Positions 6,175-11,728 of a stretch of DNA of 22,572 nucleotides are shown here, one piece after another. Position numbers and translations under genes: made by a program. The notes under the pieces are model-generated. The model did not search any database. It was given only the letters and a program-made list of their open reading frames with translations, and was not told where the DNA came from. Positions within the stretch are counted from its first letter, which is position 1; every line of letters begins with the position of its first letter. Origin of the DNA: a virus; IMG/VR virus record IMGVR_UViG_3300012013_001028, positions 1 through 22,572 of that record; one strand, written 5' to 3'.

Positions 6175-6626
6175 TTTTAAATTTTTGTGCTATATGTGGA
6201 ACAAGAGATGATTTGCATCACCACCATTTTGTTGCTAAAAGTCATGGTGGTAGTGACGATGAAACAAATATGCTTACCTTATGTTTTAAGCATCATAATG
6301 AGATTCATAGTAAATCATATAGAAATAATCTTAATCATAGCAAATTAACAAAAGAAGGATTACAAAGAGCAAGAGAACGGGGAGTTGTCCTTGGAAATTC
6401 TAAAAATCTTGTAGAATATAATAAGATCAAAAAACGTAATGCAAAAAAATATGCTTGGGAATACAAAGACCTTATTTTATCTTTTCAGAACAACGGAATG
6501 ACATATCGGCAAATATGTGCTGAAATGCAAAAGTTGGGTATTAAAACTAGTCATGGTTCTAATATCTGGCACCCTGTTCAAATAGGTAGAATATTGAAAA
6601 GAATTAAAAATGGTACTATTATATGA
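6171..6626 (+). CDS. HNH homing-type endonuclease with recombinase-like DNA-binding tail
   Basis: This 151-residue protein has an N-terminal HNH domain (about 5-47): two Cys pairs (CAICG and a later LCFKHH), the His-rich catalytic start LHHHHFVAKSHGGSDDETN, and HHNEIHS. A basic linker leads to a C-terminal helix-turn-helix-like part (about 105-148; MTYRQICAEMQKLGIKT, then GSNIWHPVQIGRILKRI), resembling the DNA-binding domain of large serine recombinases. Such free-standing nucleases cut DNA at sites lacking the insertion and spread by repair. The ATGA overlaps at both ends and the flanking 41-bp repeat show how it sits inside another gene without stopping downstream translation. Confidence 0.9.
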   Translation: MILNFCAICGTRDDLHHHHFVAKSHGGSDDETNMLTLCFKHHNEIHSKSYRNNLNHSKLTKEGLQRARERGVVLGNSKNLVEYNKIKKRNAKKYAWEYKDLILSFQNNGMTYRQICAEMQKLGIKTSHGSNIWHPVQIGRILKRIKNGTII

Positions 6627-6663
6627 TATCCTCAGACACTCCCTATAAACTTGCAGAAATTAT
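6623..6663 (+). repeat. 41-bp direct repeat, right copy, flanking the HNH gene
   Basis: Right partner of the repeat at 6130-6170. It restores the start codon and first 13 codons of the 41-aa gene. Confidence 0.92.
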
Positions 6664-6748
6664 CAGAGATACTTGGCCTCAACTTTACAGAAAACCAGAA
6701 GCATCTTACAATAAACAAAAGACTTTGAAAAATGAAAAAATACAATGA
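6623..6748 (+). CDS. Hypothetical protein, 41 aa, with 5' end restored by the repeat
   Basis: The frame begins MISSDTPYKLAEIIRDTWPQ and ends KNEKIQ. Its start overlaps the HNH stop (ATGA) and its 3' end overlaps the next gene by 17 bp. The duplicated first 14 residues at 6130-6171 differ by only one amino acid (Asp for Glu), which suggests this small protein is under selection and was kept functional. No domain is recognised; it is hydrophilic, probably helical, and has no export signal. Confidence 0.65.
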   Translation: MISSDTPYKLAEIIRDTWPQLYRKPEASYNKQKTLKNEKIQ

Positions 6749-7037
6749 AGAATATTTTTCTGTAATTGAAACTAAAACAGGAAGAAAAATTGTTGATTGT
6801 GGTGATGAAATGGATGCATATGCAATGATTGCCTTTGACCCACAAAACCGAACGATTACAAGAAATAAAGTTTTGATGAGTCCAGTAATTGATGTTGAAA
6901 TTCCAAAAGCACTTCCTACAACAAATGTCGTTGCATCAAACGTAAAAGAAGGTGAATGTACAACAAAACAACAACTACTTGATGCTGGACAATTAAAACT
7001 TCTAGAAGATCAAAGAATTCCAGTCAATGCTAAATAA
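6732..7037 (+). CDS. Hypothetical protein, 101 aa
   Basis: A soluble protein beginning MKKYNEEYFSVIETKTGRKI. The first half is a mixed alpha/beta stretch (IETKTGRKIVDCGDEMDAYA, then MIAFDPQNRTITRNK); the second half looks extended (MSPVIDVEIPKALPTTNVVA). No catalytic motif was recognised. It overlaps the 41-aa frame by 17 bp and is followed 21 bp later by the glutaredoxin gene, so it is probably in the same transcript. Confidence 0.75.
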   Translation: MKKYNEEYFSVIETKTGRKIVDCGDEMDAYAMIAFDPQNRTITRNKVLMSPVIDVEIPKALPTTNVVASNVKEGECTTKQQLLDAGQLKLLEDQRIPVNAK

Positions 7038-7058
7038 CTTTCAGTTTTATTAAGAAAT

Positions 7059-7295
7059 ATGAAATTTACAGTTTATTCAAAAGATGGTTGTCCATATTGC
7101 ACAAAAGTTCAGCAGGTGCTAGAATTGGCAGAACTACAATACGTGGTTTACAAATTGAATGTAGATTTTACTCGTGAAGAGTTCTATGCCGAATTTGGAG
7201 AAGGGTCTACCTTTCCTCAAGTAATTGTTGATGAAAAACATATCGGAGGTTGCTCCGATACAGTTCAATATTTGAAGGAGCAAAATCTAGTTTAA
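7059..7295 (+). CDS. nrdC: Glutaredoxin
   Basis: This 78-residue protein has the thioredoxin fold of glutaredoxins. YSKDGCPYCTKV carries the CPYC dithiol active site (Cys11, Cys14). TFPQVIVDEKHIGGCSD gives the cis-Pro (TFP) and the GG of the glutathione-binding site. In T4-like phages the protein reduces ribonucleotide reductase and so helps deoxynucleotide supply. Its stop overlaps the next ATG by one base (TAATG). Confidence 0.92.
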   Translation: MKFTVYSKDGCPYCTKVQQVLELAELQYVVYKLNVDFTREEFYAEFGEGSTFPQVIVDEKHIGGCSDTVQYLKEQNLV

Positions 7296-7654
7296 TGAAT
7301 ACTAATTTTCACGAAGTTTACAATGATGTTGAAAAGGCAATCGATTATGCCTTTAATGGACAATTTGTTTTGAAGTTTTATGATTATTTGAAAATTCGTG
7401 GAACAAAAAGATACGAAGTTGAAGAGTTTATTGAAAGCGCTACAGCAAATGAAATTAATAATCTTGTAATAGATTTGGATACGTATTTGGAAGGTGGTGC
7501 TGATGATCTTCATAAACAACTTCGTGAGGCTTATGGACATATTCCAAAACCTCAAGCAAGAAAAATTAGAAACTACATCTATGGCATCTTAGAAGATGCT
7601 TGGAAATATAGTAATGACAAACGACCAGGAAGACGCAAGAAAAACACTAAATAA
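7295..7654 (+). CDS. Conserved hypothetical protein, 119 aa
   Basis: The ATG at 7295 overlaps the glutaredoxin stop; an in-frame extension to 7250 would overlap the nrdC coding region and is unlikely. The product is helical and charged: an acidic N-terminal half (NFHEVYNDVEKAIDYAFNGQ), a middle part LVIDLDTYLEGGADDLHKQL, and a basic C-terminus (RPGRRKKNTK). No known domain. A basic tail may suggest nucleic-acid contact, but that is a guess. Confidence 0.75.
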   Translation: MNTNFHEVYNDVEKAIDYAFNGQFVLKFYDYLKIRGTKRYEVEEFIESATANEINNLVIDLDTYLEGGADDLHKQLREAYGHIPKPQARKIRNYIYGILEDAWKYSNDKRPGRRKKNTK

Positions 7655-7820
7655 TAATGAACTCCAAATTAATCGGGGTGTTGAACTATTACTACGCAAT
7701 AGGAGGAAGGAGAAATCAAAACCAAAAACTTTTCAAGTGAAGTTTGGTAAAATGATTTCTCTCTTCCGTAGAGAGTTTCATTTTTTTATTGAATTTCACT
7801 TCGACATTAGGAAAAAATAA
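7614..7820 (+). CDS. Small basic hypothetical protein, 68 aa
   Basis: The ATG at 7614 lies inside the 3' end of the previous gene (41-bp overlap). The product starts MTNDQEDARKTLNNNELQIN, continues VELLLRNRRKEKSKPKTFQV and ends REFHFFIEFHFDIRKK. The alternating aromatic/hydrophobic end looks like a beta strand pair. A shorter frame at 7657 in another phase competes for part of this region. I favour this one because its end is close to the next gene's ribosome-binding site, but the call is moderate. Confidence 0.5.
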   Translation: MTNDQEDARKTLNNNELQINRGVELLLRNRRKEKSKPKTFQVKFGKMISLFRREFHFFIEFHFDIRKK

Positions 7821-7839
7821 ACCTCTCTGGAGAAGAAAA

Positions 7840-8061
7840 ATGTTAGCAGTAACTCTAACTATAGGAACATTAGTTTCAATTATGTTCTTTTTTGTAGGAG
7901 GTGTGGTAGGATGGTTAGCAAAAGAGCATTTCTATCAAACACAACCAATTTTTACACACCCAGAGATGTTTGACTCTAATGGTAATGTAATACCCGACGA
8001 AATTTTAGCTGTGAGATTTGAGAATGATTTTGATTATGATGATGAAGATGAAGATGAATAA
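7840..8061 (+). CDS. Single-pass membrane protein with acidic tail, 73 aa
   Basis: The ATG at 7840 follows a good ribosome-binding site (GGAGAAG). One N-terminal transmembrane helix (about 4-28; MFFFVGGVVGWLAK) is followed by a soluble part (HPEMFDSNGNVIPDEILAVR) and a highly acidic end (DFDYDDEDEDE). No family name is recognised. A second, orphan copy of the acidic tail lies at 8663-8710, after the GIY-YIG gene. This suggests that the present 3' end came with that insertion. Confidence 0.72.
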   Translation: MLAVTLTIGTLVSIMFFFVGGVVGWLAKEHFYQTQPIFTHPEMFDSNGNVIPDEILAVRFENDFDYDDEDEDE

Positions 8062-8096
8062 ATAAAACTGCCTGTGTGGTTCGCATCTATCGGGTA

Positions 8097-8124
8097 GAAA
8101 AGGTGTTTAGGCACCTTTTCTTTT
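8097..8124 (+). terminator. Rho-independent terminator before the GIY-YIG gene
   Basis: The perfect 9-bp stem GAAAAGGTG / CACCTTTTC with a TTTAGG loop is followed by four Ts. It separates upstream genes from the endonuclease. Confidence 0.85.
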
Positions 8125-8131
8125 ATAAATA
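8125..8131 (+). promoter_or_regulatory. Late promoter of the GIY-YIG gene
   Basis: ATAAATA directly follows the terminator and lies 27 bp before the start at 8158. T4 homing endonuclease genes also often carry their own late promoters and hairpins. Confidence 0.7.
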
Positions 8132-8157
8132 ATATTGCGAATCACGATAGAGCAGAA

Positions 8158-8625
8158 ATGTATTACACTTATGCATATTTGCGTGAGGATAGAACACCTT
8201 ATTATATTGGTAAAGGTGAAGGTAATAGAGCATACAAATCACATAAAAGAAAAAATGGGCAGGAATTAAAACCAAAAAACAAAAATCAAATCATTATTCT
8301 TAAAAAATTTAAAAGTGAAAAAGAAGCATATATTCACGAAGAATATATGATATCAATTTTTAAAAGAAAATGTGATAGAGGCATTCTTGTAAATATATCT
8401 TTAGGTGGAGAACAACCAAATTCAAAATACAAAACTTTGGAAGAAAAGGTAGAAGCAAGAAGAATAAGATCTAGAATAAATGCTAAAAAATACAGGGAAA
8501 ATGAAACGAATGAACAAAAAGAAAAAAGAAATAAAAAAAGAAGAAAAAAATATTCATTGAACAAAGAAATTATAAATCAAAAAAGAAGAGAAATTTACAA
8601 ACTAAATAAACAGATTGACGAATAA
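8158..8625 (+). CDS. GIY-YIG homing-type endonuclease
   Basis: This 155-residue protein begins with a GIY-YIG nuclease domain (about 1-85). TYAYLREDRTPYYIGKG is the two-strand motif (YAY, YYIG), then Arg24 in NRAYKSH and a Glu in HEEYMISIF, the usual catalytic pair. The remainder (about 95-155) is very Lys/Arg/Asn-rich with repeated KxRRxxY-like units, probably DNA-binding helices. The gene is strongly AT-rich, unlike its neighbours, and has its own terminator and late promoter upstream: a self-contained mobile cassette. It lies between a membrane-protein gene and the orphan tail of what seems the same gene. Confidence 0.9.
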   Translation: MYYTYAYLREDRTPYYIGKGEGNRAYKSHKRKNGQELKPKNKNQIIILKKFKSEKEAYIHEEYMISIFKRKCDRGILVNISLGGEQPNSKYKTLEEKVEARRIRSRINAKKYRENETNEQKEKRNKKRRKKYSLNKEIINQKRREIYKLNKQIDE

Positions 8626-8662
8626 ATTAAATTATTCTAAAATGTAAATAAATTAAAATTAA

Positions 8663-8710
8663 AATTATGGCGATTATGACTACGACGAAGACGACGAAGA
8701 CGAAGACTGA
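8663..8710 (+). pseudogene. Orphan acidic 3' end of the 73-aa membrane protein gene
   Basis: After a stop at 8660, the frame reads NYGDYDYDEDDEDED and ends in TGA. It resembles the acidic end of the 73-aa protein (NDFDYDDEDEDE). It overlaps, out of frame, the start of the 192-aa gene. The simplest reading is that the two genes once overlapped here and the GIY-YIG cassette was inserted between them. Low complexity makes the homology uncertain. Confidence 0.5.
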
Positions 8711-9245
8711 AACTCCAATTGAGAGTCTTCCATCCAACCCATTTGTATTTGAAGTTTTAGAACTTGTTTCAAAGCAAAGAAGCAATGCAAAAAAAGTTGA
8801 AGTTCTTAAAGCATATGAACACGATTCTTTAAAGACTGTTTTTATTTGGAACTTTGATGATACAGTAATTTCTCTTCTTCCTGACGGTGAAGTTCCGTAT
8901 GCGAATACTGATGAACAATCTGTTTATGCTGGAACTCTGTCTGAAAATCTAGCAAGAGAAGCTGCTGGAGGTGAATCGGCAACAGGTCAAGATCTAGATG
9001 GAAGAGGTCGCACATCTCTCCGCAGAGAATATCAAAACCTTTATCACTATGTAAAAGGTGGTAATGACTCACTTTCTACAATTCGTAGAGAAATGATGTT
9101 TATTAATCTTCTTCAAGGACTTCATCCAAGAGAAGCAGAAGTATTAATTCTTACAAAAGATAAGAGGTTGACAAATAAATACAAAATAAGTATTGATAAT
9201 GTGAAAGAATCCTATCCCGAAATTCAATGGGGTGGACGTTCGTGA
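8667..9245 (+). CDS. Conserved phage hypothetical protein, 192 aa
   Basis: A soluble, mostly helical protein with a Thr/Lys-rich start (MTTTKTTKTKT), a middle part LKTVFIWNFDDTVISLLPDG, a basic segment RTSLRREYQNLYHYVKGGND, and NLLQGLHPREAEVLILTKDK. I associate this shape with a conserved T4-like cyanophage family of unknown function, from memory only. The start may be 8667 or, more likely ancestrally, 8676 (MTTT), since 8667-8675 lies next to the endonuclease insertion. Its end overlaps a GTG by three bases. Confidence 0.75.
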   Translation: MAIMTTTKTTKTKTETPIESLPSNPFVFEVLELVSKQRSNAKKVEVLKAYEHDSLKTVFIWNFDDTVISLLPDGEVPYANTDEQSVYAGTLSENLAREAAGGESATGQDLDGRGRTSLRREYQNLYHYVKGGNDSLSTIRREMMFINLLQGLHPREAEVLILTKDKRLTNKYKISIDNVKESYPEIQWGGRS

Positions 9246-9271
9246 CAGTTGCAGTAAGTGGAGAAAAAAGT

Positions 9272-9577
9272 ATGGCAGAATCTGAAAAAGAAGAAAAAAA
9301 TATTCTGCCATCCCGATATGGTTGTGAAATTGTTTTAGAAAAAACAACCCTTGAAAAAGCAAAAGATTCTTCTTTTCCAAGTGATGCTTACTTAGTTTGG
9401 TATGTAATTGATGGAAAACAATATCTTGATTTAACAAGAGGAACCAAGATTCGCATTTTTGATATGTATTATGACACTTATGGTCCTGGAACACTCAAAA
9501 AAATTGACTTTGGATATGGAAGAGTAAATCCCAAACTTTGGGGGTATAGGCAACCAGAGAAAAAGAAAAGAAGATGA
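9272..9577 (+). CDS. Hypothetical protein, 101 aa
   Basis: The ATG at 9272 has GGAG eight bases upstream. A GTG at 9242, overlapping the previous stop, is an alternative that would add ten residues. The product is compact, with alternating strands (YGCEIVLEKTTLEKAK, AYLVWYVIDGKQYLDLTRGT) and a basic end (PEKKKRR). No domain is recognised. The 3' end overlaps the next start by four bases (ATGA). Confidence 0.7.
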   Translation: MAESEKEEKNILPSRYGCEIVLEKTTLEKAKDSSFPSDAYLVWYVIDGKQYLDLTRGTKIRIFDMYYDTYGPGTLKKIDFGYGRVNPKLWGYRQPEKKKRR

Positions 9578-9759
9578 CAGAAGGATTTAGTAAGGAAAAA
9601 ATTGATGTTACTATCAATAAAGATGAGATAAATAAAATATTAAAAAAATACAAGAAAATTAAAAAGTATCAAAGGTCTCCTCTTTTTGAAGTTAAAACTA
9701 TGGACGGAACCGAAACATATGTCAGCAAATTAATTCAAGAAGGACAGGAGAACCTATGA
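9574..9759 (+). CDS. Small basic hypothetical protein, 61 aa
   Basis: It starts at the ATGA overlap with the previous gene. The first 35 residues are a Lys-rich amphipathic helix (DEINKILKKYKKIKKYQ), and the rest reads SPLFEVKTMDGTETYVSKLI. No family is recognised. It ends four bases before the speD start and its 3' end contains the speD ribosome-binding site (GGACAGGAG). Confidence 0.65.
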   Translation: MTEGFSKEKIDVTINKDEINKILKKYKKIKKYQRSPLFEVKTMDGTETYVSKLIQEGQENL

Positions 9760-9762
9760 AAA

Positions 9763-10089
9763 ATGGGCAAGCACTATTTACTTAATTTGTATGGTTGTTC
9801 ATTTGTTCTTTTGAATGATGAACTTTGCCTCATAGATTTACTAGAAAATGCAGCAGCGGCATCTGGTGCGACTGTGGTTCAAACGATTTCAAAAAAGTTT
9901 GAACCACAAGGAGTTACTGTAATGTGCTTGTTGTCGGAAAGTCATATTAGTATTCATACTTGGCCTGAAGAAGGTAAAGCTGCAGTAGATGTTTATACTT
10001 GTGGTGATTGCAATCCAAAGATTGGATGTGATATTATCATTCAGCAACTTTATGCATCAAACCATACACTAAGTTATATTGAAAGGTAA
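9763..10089 (+). CDS. speD: S-adenosylmethionine decarboxylase proenzyme
   Basis: This 108-residue protein is the short prokaryotic AdoMet decarboxylase. LSESHISIHTWPE carries the self-cleavage site between Glu59 and Ser60; Ser60 becomes the pyruvoyl group. His65 and Cys80 (YTCGDCNP) match His68 and Cys83 of the Thermotoga enzyme. It makes decarboxylated AdoMet, the aminopropyl donor for spermidine, a polyamine that can neutralise packaged DNA. Cyanophages are known to carry speD. Start ATG at 9763 has a GGAG site upstream. A new promoter follows, so it ends this transcript. Confidence 0.94.
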   Translation: MGKHYLLNLYGCSFVLLNDELCLIDLLENAAAASGATVVQTISKKFEPQGVTVMCLLSESHISIHTWPEEGKAAVDVYTCGDCNPKIGCDIIIQQLYASNHTLSYIER

Positions 10090-10107
10090 CAAAAGTTACA
10101 AAATTGC

Positions 10108-10136
10108 TTGACTATATACGTCGGGTAGATTAAACT
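10108..10136 (+). promoter_or_regulatory. Sigma70-type promoter of the riboswitch operon
   Basis: TTGACT (10108-10113) and TAAACT (10131-10136) have a 17-bp spacer. The predicted start (about 10143) coincides with the first base of the aptamer stem. Confidence 0.75.
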
Positions 10137-10142
10137 ACCTAT

Positions 10143-10240
10143 ACGTTCATTCCCAACGGGAACGGAAGTAAGCCGACTCGGAACGGATCGTTCATTCTCT
10201 ATTCGCAAATAGAGAACGCAAAAGCCGACTGAAGGAACGC
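10143..10240 (+). promoter_or_regulatory. Glutamine riboswitch (glnA / Downstream-peptide type), tandem-like
   Basis: Two similar units follow each other. Unit 1 is 10144-10185: CGTTCATTCCC, hairpin, ACGGAAGTAAG, CCGACT, GGAACG. Unit 2 is 10189-10240: CGTTCATTCTC, hairpin, AACGCAAAAGCCGACT, GAAGGAACGC. The CGTTC/GGAACG closing stem, ACGGAAGTA and GAAGGAACGC are hallmarks of glutamine-binding glnA and Downstream-peptide RNAs known from cyanobacteria and marine phages. The ribosome-binding site at 10259-10264 can pair with CTCTTT at 10240-10245, a possible control point (inference). Confidence 0.82.
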
Positions 10241-10271
10241 TCTTTAACTTAAACAACTAAGGAGAACCCTA

Positions 10272-10409
10272 ATGTCACAAGTCGTATACCGTGGTGTCGC
10301 ATATGACACCGAAGTTCGTCGCCAGCAACAACAGCAGGCACAACAACAGTCCCAACAATATAATGAAACTTATCGTGGTGTTAAGTTTATAAAGGAGGGG
10401 CAAAAATGA
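10272..10409 (+). CDS. DUF4278/PirA-like small protein under glutamine riboswitch
   Basis: This 45-residue protein contains two YRG motifs, VYRGVAYDT near the start and TYRGVKFIK near the end, joined by a Gln-rich linker. YRG-type motifs are typical of the small cyanobacterial DUF4278 proteins, one of which (PirA) binds PII and affects arginine synthesis. Those genes also lie behind glutamine riboswitches. The phage product may therefore alter host nitrogen control; this is inference from family and context. A strong ribosome-binding site (AAGGAG) is seven bases before ATG. The stop overlaps the next start. Confidence 0.8.
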   Translation: MSQVVYRGVAYDTEVRRQQQQQAQQQSQQYNETYRGVKFIKEGQK

Positions 10410-10507
10410 ACACTTATTTTGTTCGTTATCTTAAACTTAAAGCAAAAAAAGAAAAGTTTCTTAAAATTGCACAACTGAATATGGCAAAGCAACCACAAGT
10501 TGCATAA
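10406..10507 (+). CDS. 33-aa basic peptide co-expressed with the DUF4278 protein
   Basis: ATGA overlap with the previous stop; AGGAGG (10392-10398 area) lies upstream inside the DUF4278 gene as its ribosome-binding site. The product MNTYFVRYLKLKAKKEKFLK plus IAQLNMAKQPQVA is Lys-rich and probably one amphipathic helix. No family is recognised. It ends four bases before the terminator stem and is the last gene of this riboswitch operon. Confidence 0.65.
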   Translation: MNTYFVRYLKLKAKKEKFLKIAQLNMAKQPQVA

Positions 10508-10510
10508 TTT

Positions 10511-10541
10511 AAGAGAGGTGCTTGACACCTCTCTTTTTTTT
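10511..10541 (+). terminator. Rho-independent terminator of the riboswitch operon
   Basis: The perfect 10-bp stem AAGAGAGGTG / CACCTCTCTT has a CTTGA loop and a long T tract. Its loop and 3' arm contain the -35 box of the next promoter. Confidence 0.93.
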
Positions 10542-10550
10542 ATGTATAAT
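10523..10550 (+). promoter_or_regulatory. Sigma70-type promoter nested in the terminator
   Basis: TTGACA (10523-10528) spans the terminator loop and 3' arm; TATAAT (10545-10550) follows after 16 bp. The start TTGACACCTCT is shared with the hli promoter at 1013. Confidence 0.85.
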
Positions 10551-10573
10551 TACCTTTGTTGAGGTTAATAAAG

Positions 10574-10744
10574 ATGGATAAAGAAAAGCTTAAGCTTATT
10601 GTAAGAAATCTTGAGTCTTTAGTTGATTGCCTTAAGTCAGAGATTTATTCTGATACATCTTCATATAAGTATGAAGAAATTGCCCCACATATAAACGATT
10701 ACGACGAAGTTTTTTATGAAGATGACGATGGATACGCAGATTGA
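10574..10744 (+). CDS. Small acidic hypothetical protein, 56 aa
   Basis: The ATG at 10574 follows a TTGAGG ribosome-binding site and the promoter at 10523. An N-terminal helix (MDKEKLKLIVRNLESLVDCL) is followed by a strongly acidic tail (NDYDEVFYEDDDGYAD). No family is recognised. It ends just before thyX, and its 3' end may overlap it if thyX uses an upstream start. Confidence 0.7.
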   Translation: MDKEKLKLIVRNLESLVDCLKSEIYSDTSSYKYEEIAPHINDYDEVFYEDDDGYAD

Positions 10745-10757
10745 TGAATTTGAGTTT

Positions 10758-11447
10758 ATGAAACCAGAAGTTAAACTTATTAGTGTTACTCCAGATGCAG
10801 AAAAGCATATGGCATACTGTGCTCGGGTAAGTAATCCAGATAATCAACAGAATGAAAAGTTTTCTGGATTACTTAAGTATTGTATTCAGCATCAGCATTG
10901 GAGTATCTTTGAACAGGCTTCAATGACTGTTGAGATTAATACTACAAGAGGTATTGCAGCACAAATTTTGAGACATCGTAGTTTTACTTTTCAAGAGTTT
11001 TCTCAACGATATGCTGATACTGGACTTTTAAGTAAATCAATTCCTCTCCCTGAACTTCGTAGGCAAGATACTAAAAATCGTCAAAATAGTATTGATGATA
11101 TTCCTGATTATTTGAAATTGGTTTTGCTTGAAGATATTCGTGTGCTTTTTGAACACTCTCAGAGCATCTACAATCGTCTTCTGGATAAGGGTGTGGCAAA
11201 AGAGTGTGCAAGGTTTGTACTGCCCTTAGCAACCCCCACAAGACTCTATATGACGGGTTCTGTGCGTTCTTGGATTCATTACATTGATCTTCGTTCAGCA
11301 CACGGAACACAGAAAGAACATATGGAGATTGCAGAACTGATTCGTTGCATCTTTACCTGCCAATTTCCTGCAGTATCTGAGGCACTTAGTTGGACTCGTG
11401 AAGGATGTGCTGAGTGTATGGATGCTCCATCCATCACTATTGAATAA
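10758..11447 (+). CDS. thyX: Flavin-dependent thymidylate synthase
   Basis: This 229-residue protein carries the ThyX signature RHRSFTFQEFSQRY (RHRxxSxxxxSxR type, here residues about 75-88). HQHWSIFEQASMTVEI and the C-terminal part around KECARFVLPLATPTRLYMTG and VRSWIHYIDLRSAHGTQKEH are the other conserved blocks. The enzyme makes dTMP from dUMP using FAD and methylene-folate, supporting phage DNA synthesis. The ATG at 10758 places the first strand (KPEVKLISVTPDAEKHM) at the usual distance; in-frame ATGs at 10716, 10722 and 10728 would add up to 14 residues and overlap the upstream gene. The stop codon lies within a late-promoter box. Confidence 0.95.
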   Translation: MKPEVKLISVTPDAEKHMAYCARVSNPDNQQNEKFSGLLKYCIQHQHWSIFEQASMTVEINTTRGIAAQILRHRSFTFQEFSQRYADTGLLSKSIPLPELRRQDTKNRQNSIDDIPDYLKLVLLEDIRVLFEHSQSIYNRLLDKGVAKECARFVLPLATPTRLYMTGSVRSWIHYIDLRSAHGTQKEHMEIAELIRCIFTCQFPAVSEALSWTREGCAECMDAPSITIE

Positions 11448-11450
11448 ATA
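11444..11450 (+). promoter_or_regulatory. Late promoter upstream of the phoH cluster
   Basis: ATAAATA overlaps the thyX stop codon and stands 23 bp before the start at 11473. Confidence 0.65.
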
Positions 11451-11472
11451 TTTTTGTTGTAATTGATAACAT

Positions 11473-11721
11473 ATGGCAACATACCCTGTTTATAATAAAG
11501 TTACTGGTGAACAAAAAGAAGTGACAATGAGTGTTCACGATTGGGAACAATGGAAGAAAGACAACTCTGATTGGGATAGAGATTGGTCTGATCCTTCAAC
11601 TTGCCCTTCATCTGGTGAAGTTGGAGAGGTGTATGACAGACTTAAAAAATCTCATCCTGGATGGAACGATATTTTACACAAAGCATCAAAAGCTCCTGGG
11701 TCCAAAGTAAAACCAATCTAG
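11473..11721 (+). CDS. Conserved hypothetical protein, 82 aa
   Basis: A small soluble protein starting MATYPVYNKVTGEQKEVTMS, with a Trp-rich middle (DWEQWKKDNSDWDRDWSDPS) and SHPGWNDILHKASKAPGS near the end. The start resembles FmdB-type regulators (xxYxCxxCG), but the zinc cysteines are missing, so that link is not supported. It sits between thyX and phoH, seven bases before phoH. Confidence 0.75.
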   Translation: MATYPVYNKVTGEQKEVTMSVHDWEQWKKDNSDWDRDWSDPSTCPSSGEVGEVYDRLKKSHPGWNDILHKASKAPGSKVKPI

Positions 11722-11728
11722 AAAGTAA

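Noticed and set aside
7657-7740. 27-aa frame MNSKLIGVLNYYYAIGG...
   Set aside because: Overlaps a longer frame (7614-7820) in another phase; no ribosome-binding site decides for it, though it cannot be fully excluded.
8068-8155. Short inverted repeats (GTGGTTCGC / GCGAATCAC; CTGC / GCAG) around the GIY-YIG terminator; also a GGTTCGCATC string like a tRNA T-loop
   Set aside because: The repeats are in permuted order and cannot pair together; no acceptor, D or anticodon arms, so no tRNA.
9168-9200. TTGACA and ATAAATA inside the 192-aa gene
   Set aside because: Within coding sequence, with a poor -10 box; AT-rich chance matches are expected. The same holds for ATAAATA near 12808 and CATAAATA at 19955-19962.
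11473-11721. FmdB-type zinc-ribbon regulator
   Set aside because: The start is similar, but the paired cysteines that bind zinc are absent.
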